From contig JAGWNK010000017.1 of the NCBI GenBank assembly GCA_028871345.1, positions 1-64,000 of the forward strand: DNA of 64,000 nucleotides, in the 5' to 3' direction. This document shows positions 26,292 to 35,470 of the stretch, in pieces. Both the position numbers and the translations under genes were made by a program. Numbering within the stretch: position 1 is the first letter of the stretch; each line of letters opens with the position of its first letter. The notes under the pieces were generated by a model. The model ran no database searches and was not told the DNA's origin. It was given only the letters and a program-made list of their open reading frames with translations. The DNA comes from Alphaproteobacteria bacterium. Lineage in GTDB: Bacteria; Pseudomonadota; Alphaproteobacteria; Micropepsales; Micropepsaceae.

Positions 26292-27437
26292 ATGGACAAT
26301 TCAGCGGATACCGGCCCCCTGCTCCAACTAGAGCTCGAGGGGCGATTTTTGCGCCTTACCGCCGGCGGCAGCTGGACGGTGAGCCACGCTGGCGCGATCG
26401 ACGCGCAGCTTCGCGCGATCGATATGGGCCACGCCTCGCGTGCCGAAATCGACGGCCGCAGTCTGACTCTTCTTGACTCGACTGGCGCCTGGCTTCTCGT
26501 CCGCACCAAGCTTGCGCTGCAAGGCGCCGGGCTCGAGATCGACTCCTTCCGTGTGCCCGACGTCTACGCATCGTTGGTGTCGGTCATCGAAACCGAACAC
26601 AATGTCCGCCCGACGGAAGTCGAACGGCGGGACACCCTGCGCGCCTTCCTGGAGCGTGTCGGCCTCGCGACGCACAGCGTCCTGATCCAGGGTGTCGGGA
26701 TTCTCGGTTATGTCGGGCGTGTCACAATCGAGGGACTCAAGACGCTTTACGCGCCGCGCGGCCGTCTACGGCTGACGGCGATTGTCCACCAAGTGGAAGA
26801 GGTGGGCATCAATGCCCTGCCCATCGTGGGCCTGTTGATGTTCCTGATCGGCGTCGTGCTGGCCTACCAGGGCGCCGATCAGCTCAAGAAATTCGATCTC
26901 GAGATCCTGACGGTCAACGCGCTGGGGATAGGCGTGCTGCGCGAGATCGGCGTGCTGTTCACCGCCATCATTATCGCAGGGCGCTCAGGCTCGGCCTTCA
27001 CCGCCCAAATCGGCACGATGAAGGTGAATGAGGAGATCGACGCCATGCGCACGATCGGCCTCAACATCGATGACGTTCTGATCCTGCCCCGCGTCATCGG
27101 ACTGGTCATCGCTCTGCCGCTTCTCACCTTCTACGCGGATATCATGGCGATGGTTGGTGGCGCAGTGATGTGCTATTTCGAGCTCGGCATTACCGCGCCG
27201 GTGTTCATTCGCCAGCTGCACCAGGCCGTGACAATGGATACGTTCCTGGTCGGTCTCATCAAGGCGCCCGTTTTCGCCTACGTCATCAGCATGGTGGGCT
27301 GCTATGAAGGCCTCAACGTCGAGCGCAATGCGGCCAGCGTGGGTCGCCTGACCACCCGATCCGTGGTGGAGTCCGTATTTCTCGTGATTGTCCTCGACGC
27401 CGGATTTTCCGTCGTCTTCTCTCTGTTGGGCGTGTGA
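26292..27437 (+). CDS. MlaE-type permease with N-terminal STAS domain
   Basis: 381 residues. Residues about 10-110 form a STAS (MlaB-like) domain, including the SLTLLDSTGAWLLVRTKLALQ core. The remaining 270 residues are the MlaE permease with its signature GVLREIGVLFTAIIIAGRSGSAFTAQIGTMKVNEEIDAM and five to six membrane helices. In the E. coli Mla system MlaB is a separate protein; here it is fused. It should form the inner-membrane core of an MCE-type phospholipid transporter with the next three genes. The stop overlaps the start of the ATPase gene. Confidence 0.93.
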   Translation: MDNSADTGPLLQLELEGRFLRLTAGGSWTVSHAGAIDAQLRAIDMGHASRAEIDGRSLTLLDSTGAWLLVRTKLALQGAGLEIDSFRVPDVYASLVSVIETEHNVRPTEVERRDTLRAFLERVGLATHSVLIQGVGILGYVGRVTIEGLKTLYAPRGRLRLTAIVHQVEEVGINALPIVGLLMFLIGVVLAYQGADQLKKFDLEILTVNALGIGVLREIGVLFTAIIIAGRSGSAFTAQIGTMKVNEEIDAMRTIGLNIDDVLILPRVIGLVIALPLLTFYADIMAMVGGAVMCYFELGITAPVFIRQLHQAVTMDTFLVGLIKAPVFAYVISMVGCYEGLNVERNAASVGRLTTRSVVESVFLVIVLDAGFSVVFSLLGV

Positions 27438-28207
27438 TGGACGAAACGCGAAAGGACGTCATCATCCGTGTGCGGGGACTGGTCACCCGCATAGGCGGCG
27501 CCCTGATTCACGATAAGGTTGACCTCGACGTCAACCGCGGCGAAGTCCTGGCGGTGGTCGGTGGCTCGGGATCCGGCAAGTCTTTGTTGCTGCGTTCGAT
27601 CGTCGGTCTCATGCAACCGGCGTCTGGCTCGGTCGAGGTTTTCGGGCGGGATATCTCGGCGCTCGACGAGGCAAAGTTCCGCGATCTCCAGCGCCACTGG
27701 GGCGTCCTCTTTCAGGAAGGGGCGTTGTTCAGTTCACAGACGGTCGCCGAGAACGTGCAGGTGCCGTTGCGCGAATTCACTTCGATGCCGCAGGAGTTGA
27801 TGAACGAGGTGGCGGCGATGAAACTGTCCATGGTCGGGCTGCCGGAGGATGCAGCCGCAAAGTATCCCTCGGAATTGTCCGGGGGGATGAAGCGCCGCGC
27901 CGGCCTCGCCCGGGCACTGGCCCTGGATCCCGAGGTTGTCTTTCTGGATGAGCCGACGGCTGGCCTCGACCCCATCGCCGCCAACCGCTTCGACGAGTTG
28001 ATCCGCGGCCTCCAGAAGAGTCTGGACCTCACAGTCTTCATGGTGACCCACGATCTGGATACGCTGATGGCGACCGCCGACCGAATTGCGGTCTTGAGTG
28101 ACCGCAAGCTCAAGGTCGGCACCATCGACAGCTTGCGCGAAGATCCCGATCCGTGGATCAAGGAGTACTTCTCGGGGCCGCGGGGGCGCGCGGCACGCGC
28201 GTCATGA
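27437..28207 (+). CDS. MlaF-type ABC transporter ATPase
   Basis: 256 residues from the ATG at 27437, overlapping the upstream TGA (TGATG). Walker A is GGSGSGKS (about 38-45), followed by the Q-loop region LFQEGALFSS, signature LSGGMKRRAGLARAL, Walker B VVFLDEPTAGLD and the H-loop MVTHDLD. It is highly similar in layout to MlaF ATPases that energise the MlaE permease in lipid transport. The gene lies second in a four-gene operon; the next gene starts 9 bases after its stop. Confidence 0.93.
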   Translation: MDETRKDVIIRVRGLVTRIGGALIHDKVDLDVNRGEVLAVVGGSGSGKSLLLRSIVGLMQPASGSVEVFGRDISALDEAKFRDLQRHWGVLFQEGALFSSQTVAENVQVPLREFTSMPQELMNEVAAMKLSMVGLPEDAAAKYPSELSGGMKRRAGLARALALDPEVVFLDEPTAGLDPIAANRFDELIRGLQKSLDLTVFMVTHDLDTLMATADRIAVLSDRKLKVGTIDSLREDPDPWIKEYFSGPRGRAARAS

Positions 28208-28216
28208 GGTGACGAT

Positions 28217-29065
28217 ATGGAAACGAGAGCAAATTACGTAGCCGTTGGGGCGTTCGTCATCGCGTGCATGTTGGGGCTCGTCATTACGGTCGTGTGGCTG
28301 GCGGGCATCCAGTACAGCCAGGAGTACGAGTATTTCCAGACCAACTTCACCGGCGCGGTGACCGGGCTGGGGAAAGGCACGGTCGTGCGCTACAACGGCA
28401 TCGAAGTGGGCCGAGTGACCGATCTGCAGTTCGATCCCAATGATCCACGGGTCGTCATCGCCACGCTGCAGGTCCAGCCCAACCTCAAGATTCGAACGGA
28501 TTCGACTTCGTCGATCGAACCGGAAGGGTTGACCGGTGGTTCCTATGTGGAGATCTCAGGCGGCAGCAAGAACGCGCCGCTGCTCACCGCCAAGGACGGG
28601 GAGCGCTATCCGGTTATCCGATCTTCGCCCTCAGCGCTGCAGAAGATCACGACCGGGGTGCCTGAGCTCCTCGGCAAGCTCAACACCGCGGCCGACCGGC
28701 TGAACGATATCCTGACGCCGGAGAACCAAGCGGCGCTCACGCACATTCTGGCGAATCTCGACAAGACCACGAGCGTGTTGGCGGCGCGTTCGAACGACAT
28801 CGATGCCACGCTCGGTCACATTTCGGAGGCCTCCAAAGGGCTGCCGCAAACCGTGGCCGACACCGACGCCGGCGTGAAGAAATTCGGCAAGCTGTCAGAC
28901 GACGCCGACGCTGTCGTGCATGGCGATTCCGTGGCCCAGCTCGACGGACTGCTGGCCGATGCGCGCAAGCTTGTGGCCAGTCTCACCAAGCTTTCGGATC
29001 AATTGAACCGGCAGCCGACGTCCGTGTTGTTCGGCGACCGTCGCAAGGGGTACACGCCCAAATGA
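28217..29065 (+). CDS. MlaD family (MCE domain) substrate-binding protein
   Basis: 282 residues. One N-terminal membrane helix (about 10-32) is followed by an MCE domain (about 40-120; TGAVTGLGKGTVVRYNGIEVGRVTDL). A long helical C-terminal part then carries heptad-like repeats (about 145-260). The protein should form the periplasmic hexameric ring or needle of the lipid transporter, anchored in the inner membrane. It overlaps the lipoprotein gene by 4 bp (ATGA). Confidence 0.92.
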   Translation: METRANYVAVGAFVIACMLGLVITVVWLAGIQYSQEYEYFQTNFTGAVTGLGKGTVVRYNGIEVGRVTDLQFDPNDPRVVIATLQVQPNLKIRTDSTSSIEPEGLTGGSYVEISGGSKNAPLLTAKDGERYPVIRSSPSALQKITTGVPELLGKLNTAADRLNDILTPENQAALTHILANLDKTTSVLAARSNDIDATLGHISEASKGLPQTVADTDAGVKKFGKLSDDADAVVHGDSVAQLDGLLADARKLVASLTKLSDQLNRQPTSVLFGDRRKGYTPK

Positions 29066-29691
29066 GAACGATCCATCTGAGCCGGCGCACCGTAGCGGCG
29101 GGCATTCCCGGTCTGGTTCTTGCCGCGTGCTCCGATATCATCGGGCCGCCCCCGGCGCCCAAGCTTTATATTCTGCGGCCCGCCCTGCCGCCGCCTGGAG
29201 GACCGAAGGTTCCCTGGGCCCTGGCTGTCGCCATGCCATCCGCGACAGCCGGCCTCGACAGTTCCCGGATTGCCATCACCAGGCCGCCGAACGGCATGGA
29301 CTACTATGCCGATGCGGCTTGGCCTGATCGCGCCACCGCGTTGGTGCAGACGGCGCTCGTCGATGCCTTCGAGGCCACCGGCAGGATTGCCGCCGTGTCG
29401 CGTGAAACCGACGCTGTGCACGCCGACTATGTGTTGATTGCCGATTTGCAGGATTTCGAAGCGCGCTACGACCAACCTGAGGGCAGTCCGACGGCAGTCG
29501 TCCGCTTGGACGTGCGCCTGGTCAACACGGCGGGGCGCAACATCATGGGTCATGTGCTGGTCACGCGCGAGGTACAGGCGACGGCGAACTCTGTCCCGGC
29601 TGCGGTGGAAGCGCTGGATTCCGCTCTGTCGGGCGTTCTCGCCGAGACCGTGCAGTGGACATTGGCGGCGGCTCCAGCCCTCAAGAGTTGA
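29062..29691 (+). CDS. ABC-type transport auxiliary lipoprotein (PqiC-like)
   Basis: 209 residues. The signal peptide contains a twin Arg (SRRTVAAGIPGLVLAAC) and ends in the lipobox LAAC (Cys22). The remaining domain, with PKLYILRP near the start, RPPNGMDYYADAAWPDRATALVQTALVDAFE and DADYVLIADLQDFEARYD-like strands, matches the ABC_trans_aux / PqiC outer-membrane lipoprotein family. Together with MlaE, MlaF and MlaD homologs it completes a transport operon that uses a PqiC-type lipoprotein instead of MlaA and MlaC. Start overlap (ATGA) suggests translational coupling with mlaD. Confidence 0.87.
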   Translation: MRTIHLSRRTVAAGIPGLVLAACSDIIGPPPAPKLYILRPALPPPGGPKVPWALAVAMPSATAGLDSSRIAITRPPNGMDYYADAAWPDRATALVQTALVDAFEATGRIAAVSRETDAVHADYVLIADLQDFEARYDQPEGSPTAVVRLDVRLVNTAGRNIMGHVLVTREVQATANSVPAAVEALDSALSGVLAETVQWTLAAAPALKS

Positions 29692-29788
29692 AAAGGAGCC
29701 CATAGCGGAGCAGCGGCGGCGAAGTGCCGCGGGACAGCGCCCCGTTATCGCTGGCGGGTTGGCGAGACCGTCAACAGGATGCGGCGCG

Positions 29789-31153
29789 ATGGGCAATGAG
29801 AAGCAAGCCGTAGCGCTCAGTTCGATGCTGGCCAGCGGTCTGATGACCGTCGGCAAATTCACGGTCGGGCTCCTGACCGGCAGCCTGGGCATCCTTTCTG
29901 AAGCGTTACATAGCTTCCTTGATCTCGGAGCGACCATCCTCACCTTCATGGCGGTGCGAGTCAGCGACAAGCCGGCCGACGCCGAACACCCTTACGGCCA
30001 CGGCAAGATCGAGAGCATCGCCGCTCTGGCGGAAACGATTCTGCTGTTCATTACGAGTTTCTGGATCATCTATGAGGCGGCCCGGCGCCTGCTGACCGAC
30101 GATGTCGACGTCAAGGCGACGTGGTGGTCGTTTGCGGTCATCCTGGTTTCCATCGTCATCGACATCTCCCGGTCGCGGGCGCTCAAACGGACCGCCACAA
30201 GGACGAAGAGCCCGGCCCTTGAGGCCGATGCGCTGCATTTCAGTTCGGACGTCCTCAGTTCATCGGTCGTCCTGATCGGGCTTGGCTTTGTCGCGCTGGG
30301 CTGGCAGATCGCCGATGCCTGTGCCGCCATCGGTGTCTCCCTGTTCGTCTGCAGGGCGGGCTGGATCCTGGGGCGGCGTACGGTCGACACACTCATCGAC
30401 ACGGCACCTCGCGGCGCCGTAGATCGTATTGCCACTATCATTGCCGGGACAGGCGGGGTTGCGGCTGTCGAGCGCGTTCGTATCCGCCCCGCAGGCAGCG
30501 TTTTTTTCGTAGATGCCGAGGTGGCCGTGAGCCGCGGATTGTCCCAGGAGCGCGCCGCCAACATCCGCGCAATGATCAAGGAAGCCGTCAGGGCAGAGAT
30601 GCCGGAGGCGGAAGTGACGATCGCCACGCACCCTCAGGCGCTGAATGACGAGACGATCCAACAGCGCGCCATGATCATTGCCGCCAATCACGGCGCACAC
30701 GTACATCACATCACGGCGCATCGCTTCGACGGTCGCCTCGCGGTCGACTTCGACCTCGAGGTCGAGGGCAGCCGCTCCATTGGCGAGGCGCATGACCTCG
30801 CGTCCCGCCTGGAGGCCGACATGTGCGCGGAATTCGGTGAAACCACCGAAGTCGAATCGCACATTGAGCCCGCTCAGGCTCAAGACCTCCACGCCGATTC
30901 CGTCCACGGTCCCGAACTCGAGACCATCAAGCAATTGCTGGGGAGGCTGGTCAGTGAGACGGGGACGCTGAATCATGTCCACAATGTGCGCGTACGCAAG
31001 ACGGCGATGGGGATGATCGTAATCTTCCATTGCCGGACCGGGTGCGATCGCACCGTTGCCGAAGTTCACGGCATTGTCGACGGACTGGAGCGCAGTATCC
31101 GCCAAGCCTATCCGGGCATTTGGCGGATTGTGGGACATACCGAGCCGAGTTGA
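29789..31153 (+). CDS. Extended cation diffusion facilitator
   Basis: 454 residues from the ATG at 29789 (AGGA upstream); the open frame runs back over the lipoprotein gene as a shadow. Six membrane helices (about 8-200) carry the CDF metal sites: HSFLDLG near 33 and DALHFSSDVLSS near 150. The first cytoplasmic dimerisation domain follows. The C-terminus is about 150 residues longer than standard (near 300) and contains a second domain of the same kind (HVHHITAHRFDGRLAVDFDLEVEG), as in the long MamM-like or two-domain CDFs. Export of Zn, Fe or Mn by proton antiport is likely; the metal cannot be named. There is no link to the lipid operon apart from position. Confidence 0.88.
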   Translation: MGNEKQAVALSSMLASGLMTVGKFTVGLLTGSLGILSEALHSFLDLGATILTFMAVRVSDKPADAEHPYGHGKIESIAALAETILLFITSFWIIYEAARRLLTDDVDVKATWWSFAVILVSIVIDISRSRALKRTATRTKSPALEADALHFSSDVLSSSVVLIGLGFVALGWQIADACAAIGVSLFVCRAGWILGRRTVDTLIDTAPRGAVDRIATIIAGTGGVAAVERVRIRPAGSVFFVDAEVAVSRGLSQERAANIRAMIKEAVRAEMPEAEVTIATHPQALNDETIQQRAMIIAANHGAHVHHITAHRFDGRLAVDFDLEVEGSRSIGEAHDLASRLEADMCAEFGETTEVESHIEPAQAQDLHADSVHGPELETIKQLLGRLVSETGTLNHVHNVRVRKTAMGMIVIFHCRTGCDRTVAEVHGIVDGLERSIRQAYPGIWRIVGHTEPS

Positions 31154-31247
31154 AGCATTTGTGGAGCGGATATTTCCTGATCGGGGCGTTCCGGAATTTG
31201 GTTCCGAGTCCGAAGCGGAAACGGCAGGCTGTTCGGTTCGCTGGGGA

Positions 31248-31340
31248 TGGCGGACAGGGAGGGATTCGAACCCTCGGAACGGCTCATCACCGTTCACACA
31301 CTTTCCAGGCGTGCGCCTTCAGCCACTCGGCCACCTGTCC
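31248..31340 (-). tRNA. tRNA-Ser (GGA)
   Basis: The 93-nt minus-strand sequence folds into a serine tRNA: 7-bp acceptor stem GGACAGG/CCTGTCC, D arm GGCCGAGTGGC, anticodon loop CTGGAAA with anticodon GGA, a long variable arm (GAACGGTGATGAGCCGTTC) and a T arm GAGGG-TTCGAAT-CCCTC. The 3' CCA is encoded. It stands alone between the CDF gene and a small membrane-protein gene. Confidence 0.97.
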
Positions 31341-31654
31341 AGGCCCGCGCGATCCGCGGCCGGCCGGGTCTGCAACCCGCGCCGGGCGCACGGATGTATA
31401 GGATTTATGGCACAAAGCAAACGGGGCAGGCCAAAATCGGGGATTCGGACCCTCTGGCGCGGAACGGACGGCCGCCGCGCAAAGGAAAGCCAGTCGCAAG
31501 ACTGTCAAAGACCGCCGGCTGATAAATGACCAGGAGCCCGCAGTTCGTCTCTCTTGCAAGTGAACGCAGGTGCCCAATTGCAACTTTGTTTGCAATTGAC
31601 ATTGTCAGGCACCCCGCCAACACTGTCGCCCACGGGTATGCGGGGAGATTTTGT
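31341..31654. other. Intergenic region with a T-arm-like tRNA fragment
   Basis: About 310 bp upstream of the tRNA on its strand, so it should contain the tRNA promoter. No gene is supported. GGGATTCGGACCCTC (31440-31454) differs at one position from the T-arm of the tRNA-Ser gene (31261-31275) and is in the same orientation, which may be a tRNA relic or an accident. Confidence 0.4.
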
Positions 31655-32116
31655 ATGTCCGAACATGCACATGGGGAAAGCGCGCACCTCGACGTTCATG
31701 CGGGAGCGCCGGGCGGGGCGTTTCGGTACGTTCCGTGGTTTCTGTTCGTCCTGATCCTTTACGTCATCGGCCGGACCGTCATTTCAGAGCCGAGGATGCC
31801 CTTCATTTCACTGGGCGCCTACCAGCTGTCCTGGGTCGAAGTCTTGTTGCTCTGCGCCTCGGTGATCGCCTTGATCGAGCAGATGAAGGTTTCACATCCG
31901 GGCATCGACAACACGATGGAAGCGCTCAGCATGGTGGGTATGGGCGTCATTCAGTTGATCTTGTTCGTCCTGGGCGCGGCGAAGGTGCACGCCTTCGGCA
32001 TGTTCAGCTCGACGGAATTCCTGATGCAGACGTTCATCAGCCTGGCTGCGGCAGTCGTGGCAATTCTGATCAATGCCCGTACGCTGCGCCGGACGATCGG
32101 CGTCGGCGACAACTAG
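31655..32116 (+). CDS. Small membrane protein of unknown function
   Basis: 153 residues from the ATG at 31655, with GGGGAGA 7 bases upstream; an earlier in-frame ATG at 31526 has no ribosome site. The N-terminus is His-rich (MSEHAHGESAHLDVHAG). Three to four membrane helices follow (about 25-45, 58-77, 87-107, 118-138). No family is recognised. The composition matches the genome. The His-rich tail might bind metal, as often seen in small inner-membrane proteins, but there is no direct evidence. Confidence 0.7.
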   Translation: MSEHAHGESAHLDVHAGAPGGAFRYVPWFLFVLILYVIGRTVISEPRMPFISLGAYQLSWVEVLLLCASVIALIEQMKVSHPGIDNTMEALSMVGMGVIQLILFVLGAAKVHAFGMFSSTEFLMQTFISLAAAVVAILINARTLRRTIGVGDN

Positions 32117-32216
32117 GTCCCCGGCGACCCGGGTTGGAAACCGTGGCGCCAGCCGCTCGTGAAGCGGCTGGCGTTGCCGTTTTTCCCGTGCCGCAACGGC
32201 GCGCGGCAGATCGCGG

Positions 32217-32516
32217 TCAGTTCGCCTGGGCCTGGCGGTTCTTCTCCCGATAGATCAGGTACAGATTGCGCGCGTACACCACGAGGCCGCCGCCTTGGGC
32301 CAGCAGGAACGGCAGGCCGACCTGCCCGAGATGATAGGCATAGATCAGCGTGATCGTGCCGCCACCCAGGCTGAAATACCAGAAGGCGATCGGGATCACG
32401 CTGCGGCCTTCCATTTCGCTCTTGAACAGCTGCACGAAGAAACGTGACGCGAACAACGCCTGGCCGATGAAGCCCACGGCAAGCCAGATATGGTCGGTCG
32501 TGAGCGATAGCCCCAT
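32217..32516 (-). CDS. LAB_N domain membrane protein (lipid A biosynthesis type)
   Basis: 99 residues from the ATG at 32516, with GAAGGAG 8 bases upstream; a GTG two codons earlier overlaps the preceding stop. Three membrane helices and the motifs IWLAVGFIGQALFASRFFVQLFKSE, IPIAFWYFSLGG and LLAQGGGLVVYARNLYLI match the lipid-A-disaccharide synthase N-terminal domain family, here as a stand-alone protein. Stand-alone LAB_N proteins typically sit next to GT2 and ArnT-like glycosyltransferases, as here, and are thought to help modify lipid-linked sugars. It directly follows the GT2 gene. Confidence 0.88.
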   Translation of the reverse strand: MGLSLTTDHIWLAVGFIGQALFASRFFVQLFKSEMEGRSVIPIAFWYFSLGGGTITLIYAYHLGQVGLPFLLAQGGGLVVYARNLYLIYREKNRQAQAN

Positions 32517-32518
32517 AG

Positions 32519-33235
32519 TCACAACTCCTTCGCTTCCGTGCGGCCTCTATGGCGCCGCTGCAGCCAGCGCACGCCCATCAAGTCGTTGATGCCGACCAGC
32601 ATGCGGTTCAGGTTGTTGTACTTTGATCGCCCGCTCAAGCGCGGCCTGTGGTTCACGCCGACGTAGCGCACCTCATAGCCTTCACGCAGCATCATGGTGA
32701 TGAGGAAGCGGTGGATGTGATCGAAATAGGGCAGGGCCAGAAAGGCCTCTCGACGAAAGGCCTTCAGACCGCAGCCGCTGTCCGTCGCGCCGTCCTTGAG
32801 CAACCATTGCCGGACGCCATTGCCGACGCGCGAGGCGATCCGCTTGCTGGCGGTGTCCTTGCGCTTGCGGCGCACGCCGGCCACCAGTCCGAGCATGGGA
32901 CCGCCGCGGCGCAACTCCGAGATCAAGCTGGGAATGTCGGCCGGATCGTTCTGGCCGTCTCCGTCCAGGGTCACGACCAGTTCGCTGTTGGCCGCGCGCA
33001 CGCCGCTGCGCACGGCGCGGCTTTGTCCACGGTTGTTGGCATGCCGGATGACCCTCAGACCTGCGATATCGGCCTTGAGTGCAAGCAGGGCTGCGTCCGT
33101 GCCGTCCGTCGAGCCGTCGTCCACGAAGATGATCTCGGCATCCTCGCCGGCGACCGCCGCGGCGATCTCGCGGGCCAGCGGGCCGACGTTGCCGGCTTCA
33201 TCCTTCACAGGCACGACCACGGACAGGGCTGGCAT
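32519..33235 (-). CDS. GT2 glycosyltransferase (polyprenyl-phosphate type)
   Basis: 238 residues. GT-A fold with the nucleotide-sugar motif VVPVKDEAGNV near the N-terminus, IIFVDDGSTDGT, the metal-binding TLDGDGQNDP, and GCGLKAFRRE after it. The sequence resembles dolichol/undecaprenyl-phosphate mannosyl or glucosyl transferases (DPM1/ArnC class) but lacks C-terminal membrane helices. It probably loads a sugar on undecaprenyl phosphate for the divergent ArnT-like enzyme at 33342. The adjacent LAB_N gene forms an operon with it. Confidence 0.9.
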   Translation of the reverse strand: MPALSVVVPVKDEAGNVGPLAREIAAAVAGEDAEIIFVDDGSTDGTDAALLALKADIAGLRVIRHANNRGQSRAVRSGVRAANSELVVTLDGDGQNDPADIPSLISELRRGGPMLGLVAGVRRKRKDTASKRIASRVGNGVRQWLLKDGATDSGCGLKAFRREAFLALPYFDHIHRFLITMMLREGYEVRYVGVNHRPRLSGRSKYNNLNRMLVGINDLMGVRWLQRRHRGRTEAKEL

Positions 33236-33341
33236 CGGTTCCGTTCGATTCCGTCGTAGACTAGACTGGTTCGGCCCAACCGGTCGAATGGGCGCGCGGC
33301 CTTATACAAGGCCCCCTGCGGCGACACAAAAGGCAATCCTC

Positions 33342-35048
33342 ATGAACAGTTCCGTTGCACCGGGCGCCGCTGGGTTCTTGCACAGGGCGCTGCGGCACCC
33401 GCGCCTGCTGCTGACCGTCCTGTGCCTTGCGCTGTGGGCGCCAGGCGCACTCACCTTGCCTGCGCTGGACCGTGACGAAAGCCGGTTTGCCCAGGCTTCC
33501 AAGCAGATGCTGGAGACCGGCAATTACATCGACATCCGCTTCGGAGCCGTCCCCCGCTACAAGAAGCCCGCTGGCATCTACTGGCTCCAAGCGGCCGCCA
33601 CAGAGCTCGCAGGCATGGGCGAGCGCACCCATATCTGGACCTACCGGCTCCCCTCACTTCTGGGCGCGCTGGTCGCGGTGCTGCTGACCTTCTGGTGCGC
33701 AACCGCCTTTCTCGGCAGCGAGACAGCACTGCTCGCGGCGGGCCTGCTGGGAACGACCTTGCTGCTGTCGGCCGAGGCCAGCATCGCCACGACGGATGCC
33801 GTGCTGCTCGCCTGTGTGCTCGGCATCCAGGGCATGCTGCTGCGGGTCTATCTCGGTGCCAGGGAATCCGGCCCTCCCGTCGGCATCGGCTTGATCATTG
33901 CGGGGTGGGTGGCATTCGCCTGCGGCATTCTGGTGAAGGGGCCGGTCGTCATCGGTGTCGCGGTCCTGACCCTCGCCGGACTGGCCGTCTGGGATCGCGA
34001 GGCCCGCTGGCTGCGACACACCCGGCCGCTTGTCGGTTTGCTAGTCGTCCTTATCCTTGTCGCGCCCTGGCTGGTCGCCATCGGCGTCCAAAGCCATGGT
34101 CACTTCTTCCAGCAATCGCTGGGCCACGATTTCGCTGCCAAGCTCGAGGGCGGGCAGGAATCCCACGGCGCGCCGCCGGGCTACTTCCTCGTTCTCGCCA
34201 ACTTCTCCTTCTGGCCCGCCACGCTCTTCCTGGCGCCAGCCTTGGCGCGGGCTCTAGCCGGTCGGTCGAAGCCGGCCGTCCGCTTCCTTCTGATCTGGGC
34301 GGGGACCTGCTGGATCATGTTCGAGGCCGTGCCGACCAAGCTGCCCCATTACATCCTGCCCATCTATCCGGCGCTCGCGATCCTGGCGGCTATGTGGGTC
34401 GTCGCCCCGCGGCAGGGCGCCTCGCGCCCCGAACGCATCCTGACGTGGGTCGCCCTCCTGCAGTTCGGTCTGGTCGCCGCTGTTTTCGCTGTGGCACCGA
34501 TCCTGCTGACTCATCTGTACGGCGCCGCGACTCAGTGGTGGCTTGTCGCGCCACTCGCCGTTTTTGCGGCGCTGGCCGTATCGGCCATCGTGGCCTTCAT
34601 CCGGCAGGCGCGCCTTGCGGCCGTAGCCTGTGCGGTTGCCTCCGCCCTGGTTCTCTATCCGGTTCTCACCGTAGCGACCGCACCGCGGCTTGATCGCCTC
34701 TGGGTCAGCGAGCGTGCAGCCGCGGCCGAACGGGCGCTGGCAAGGCCCGGCGATCCGCCGCCATCGCTGGCCGGCTATGTCGAGCCCAGCCTCGTCTTCC
34801 TGCTGGGAACCGCGACGCGCCAGACGGACGCCCGGGGGGCGGCGGATGCCGGGGCGGCCCAAGGAGGCTTGGCGCTGGTCGAGGACCGGGAACGTTCAAC
34901 ATTCGTGGCGCGATTGGCAGAACTCGAAGCCGACGCCGCCGAGGTCGGCTCGGTGGAGGGCTTCAATTACTCACGCGGCCGACCCGTGCGAATCCGAATC
35001 TACCGGGTCACGCCCGTGACGGACGAGCCGACGCCGCCCGCGGAGTGA
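33342..35048 (+). CDS. ArnT-like membrane glycosyltransferase (GT39/PMT fold)
   Basis: 568 residues from the ATG at 33342; upstream in-frame codons run into the opposite-strand GT2 gene. About twelve membrane helices. The first periplasmic loop carries the conserved acidic DRDESRFAQASKQMLETGNY and the PRYKKPAGIYWLQ segment, both hallmarks of ArnT and related lipid-linked sugar transferases. It should move a sugar from an undecaprenyl-phosphate carrier to lipid A or another envelope acceptor in the periplasm. It is divergent from the GT2/LAB_N pair, with which it likely forms one functional set. Confidence 0.9.
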   Translation: MNSSVAPGAAGFLHRALRHPRLLLTVLCLALWAPGALTLPALDRDESRFAQASKQMLETGNYIDIRFGAVPRYKKPAGIYWLQAAATELAGMGERTHIWTYRLPSLLGALVAVLLTFWCATAFLGSETALLAAGLLGTTLLLSAEASIATTDAVLLACVLGIQGMLLRVYLGARESGPPVGIGLIIAGWVAFACGILVKGPVVIGVAVLTLAGLAVWDREARWLRHTRPLVGLLVVLILVAPWLVAIGVQSHGHFFQQSLGHDFAAKLEGGQESHGAPPGYFLVLANFSFWPATLFLAPALARALAGRSKPAVRFLLIWAGTCWIMFEAVPTKLPHYILPIYPALAILAAMWVVAPRQGASRPERILTWVALLQFGLVAAVFAVAPILLTHLYGAATQWWLVAPLAVFAALAVSAIVAFIRQARLAAVACAVASALVLYPVLTVATAPRLDRLWVSERAAAAERALARPGDPPPSLAGYVEPSLVFLLGTATRQTDARGAADAGAAQGGLALVEDRERSTFVARLAELEADAAEVGSVEGFNYSRGRPVRIRIYRVTPVTDEPTPPAE

Positions 35049-35470
35049 ACGATCCCGCGTTCATCCACATGGTTTGAGGCCGGCCGGGCTACTTCGGCGC
35101 AGACCAATCCTCTTCATGCGGTGTCCAAGCTGCCGACCCTCCGGCGGCCATCGCTGAACAGCGTCCGCAAGTAATCGGCAAACGCAGGCAAGGCCCGAAA
35201 ATCGCGATCTTCACGAAGCATTCACTCTATGGCTGCGCGGTTTGGCGGGCTGCGTCGGCGTCCAGCATGGCGACTTCGGGCGACTTCGACGATGCGGATG
35301 TCGCCCGTCCGGTCCCGTTCATCGGCAGCGTCCGCCGACGCGCCTCGGCACCGCTTCTCTTGACGAGCGGATGGAAGCTACTAAATATCGGCGAGTTCGT
35401 TGCACCCGTTGATGGGGAGTCACAGGGGCTTTCGCGCTGGTAGCAACCTTCGGAGCGTCATGAGACGACG
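35049..35470. other. Intergenic region upstream of the aminomutase operon
   Basis: About 420 bp with no open frame of coding character on either strand. It should contain the promoter of the radical SAM/ATP-grasp operon. I see no strong -35/-10 pair, terminator or clear operator. TACTAAATAT at 35377-35386 is the most AT-rich patch. Confidence 0.4.
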
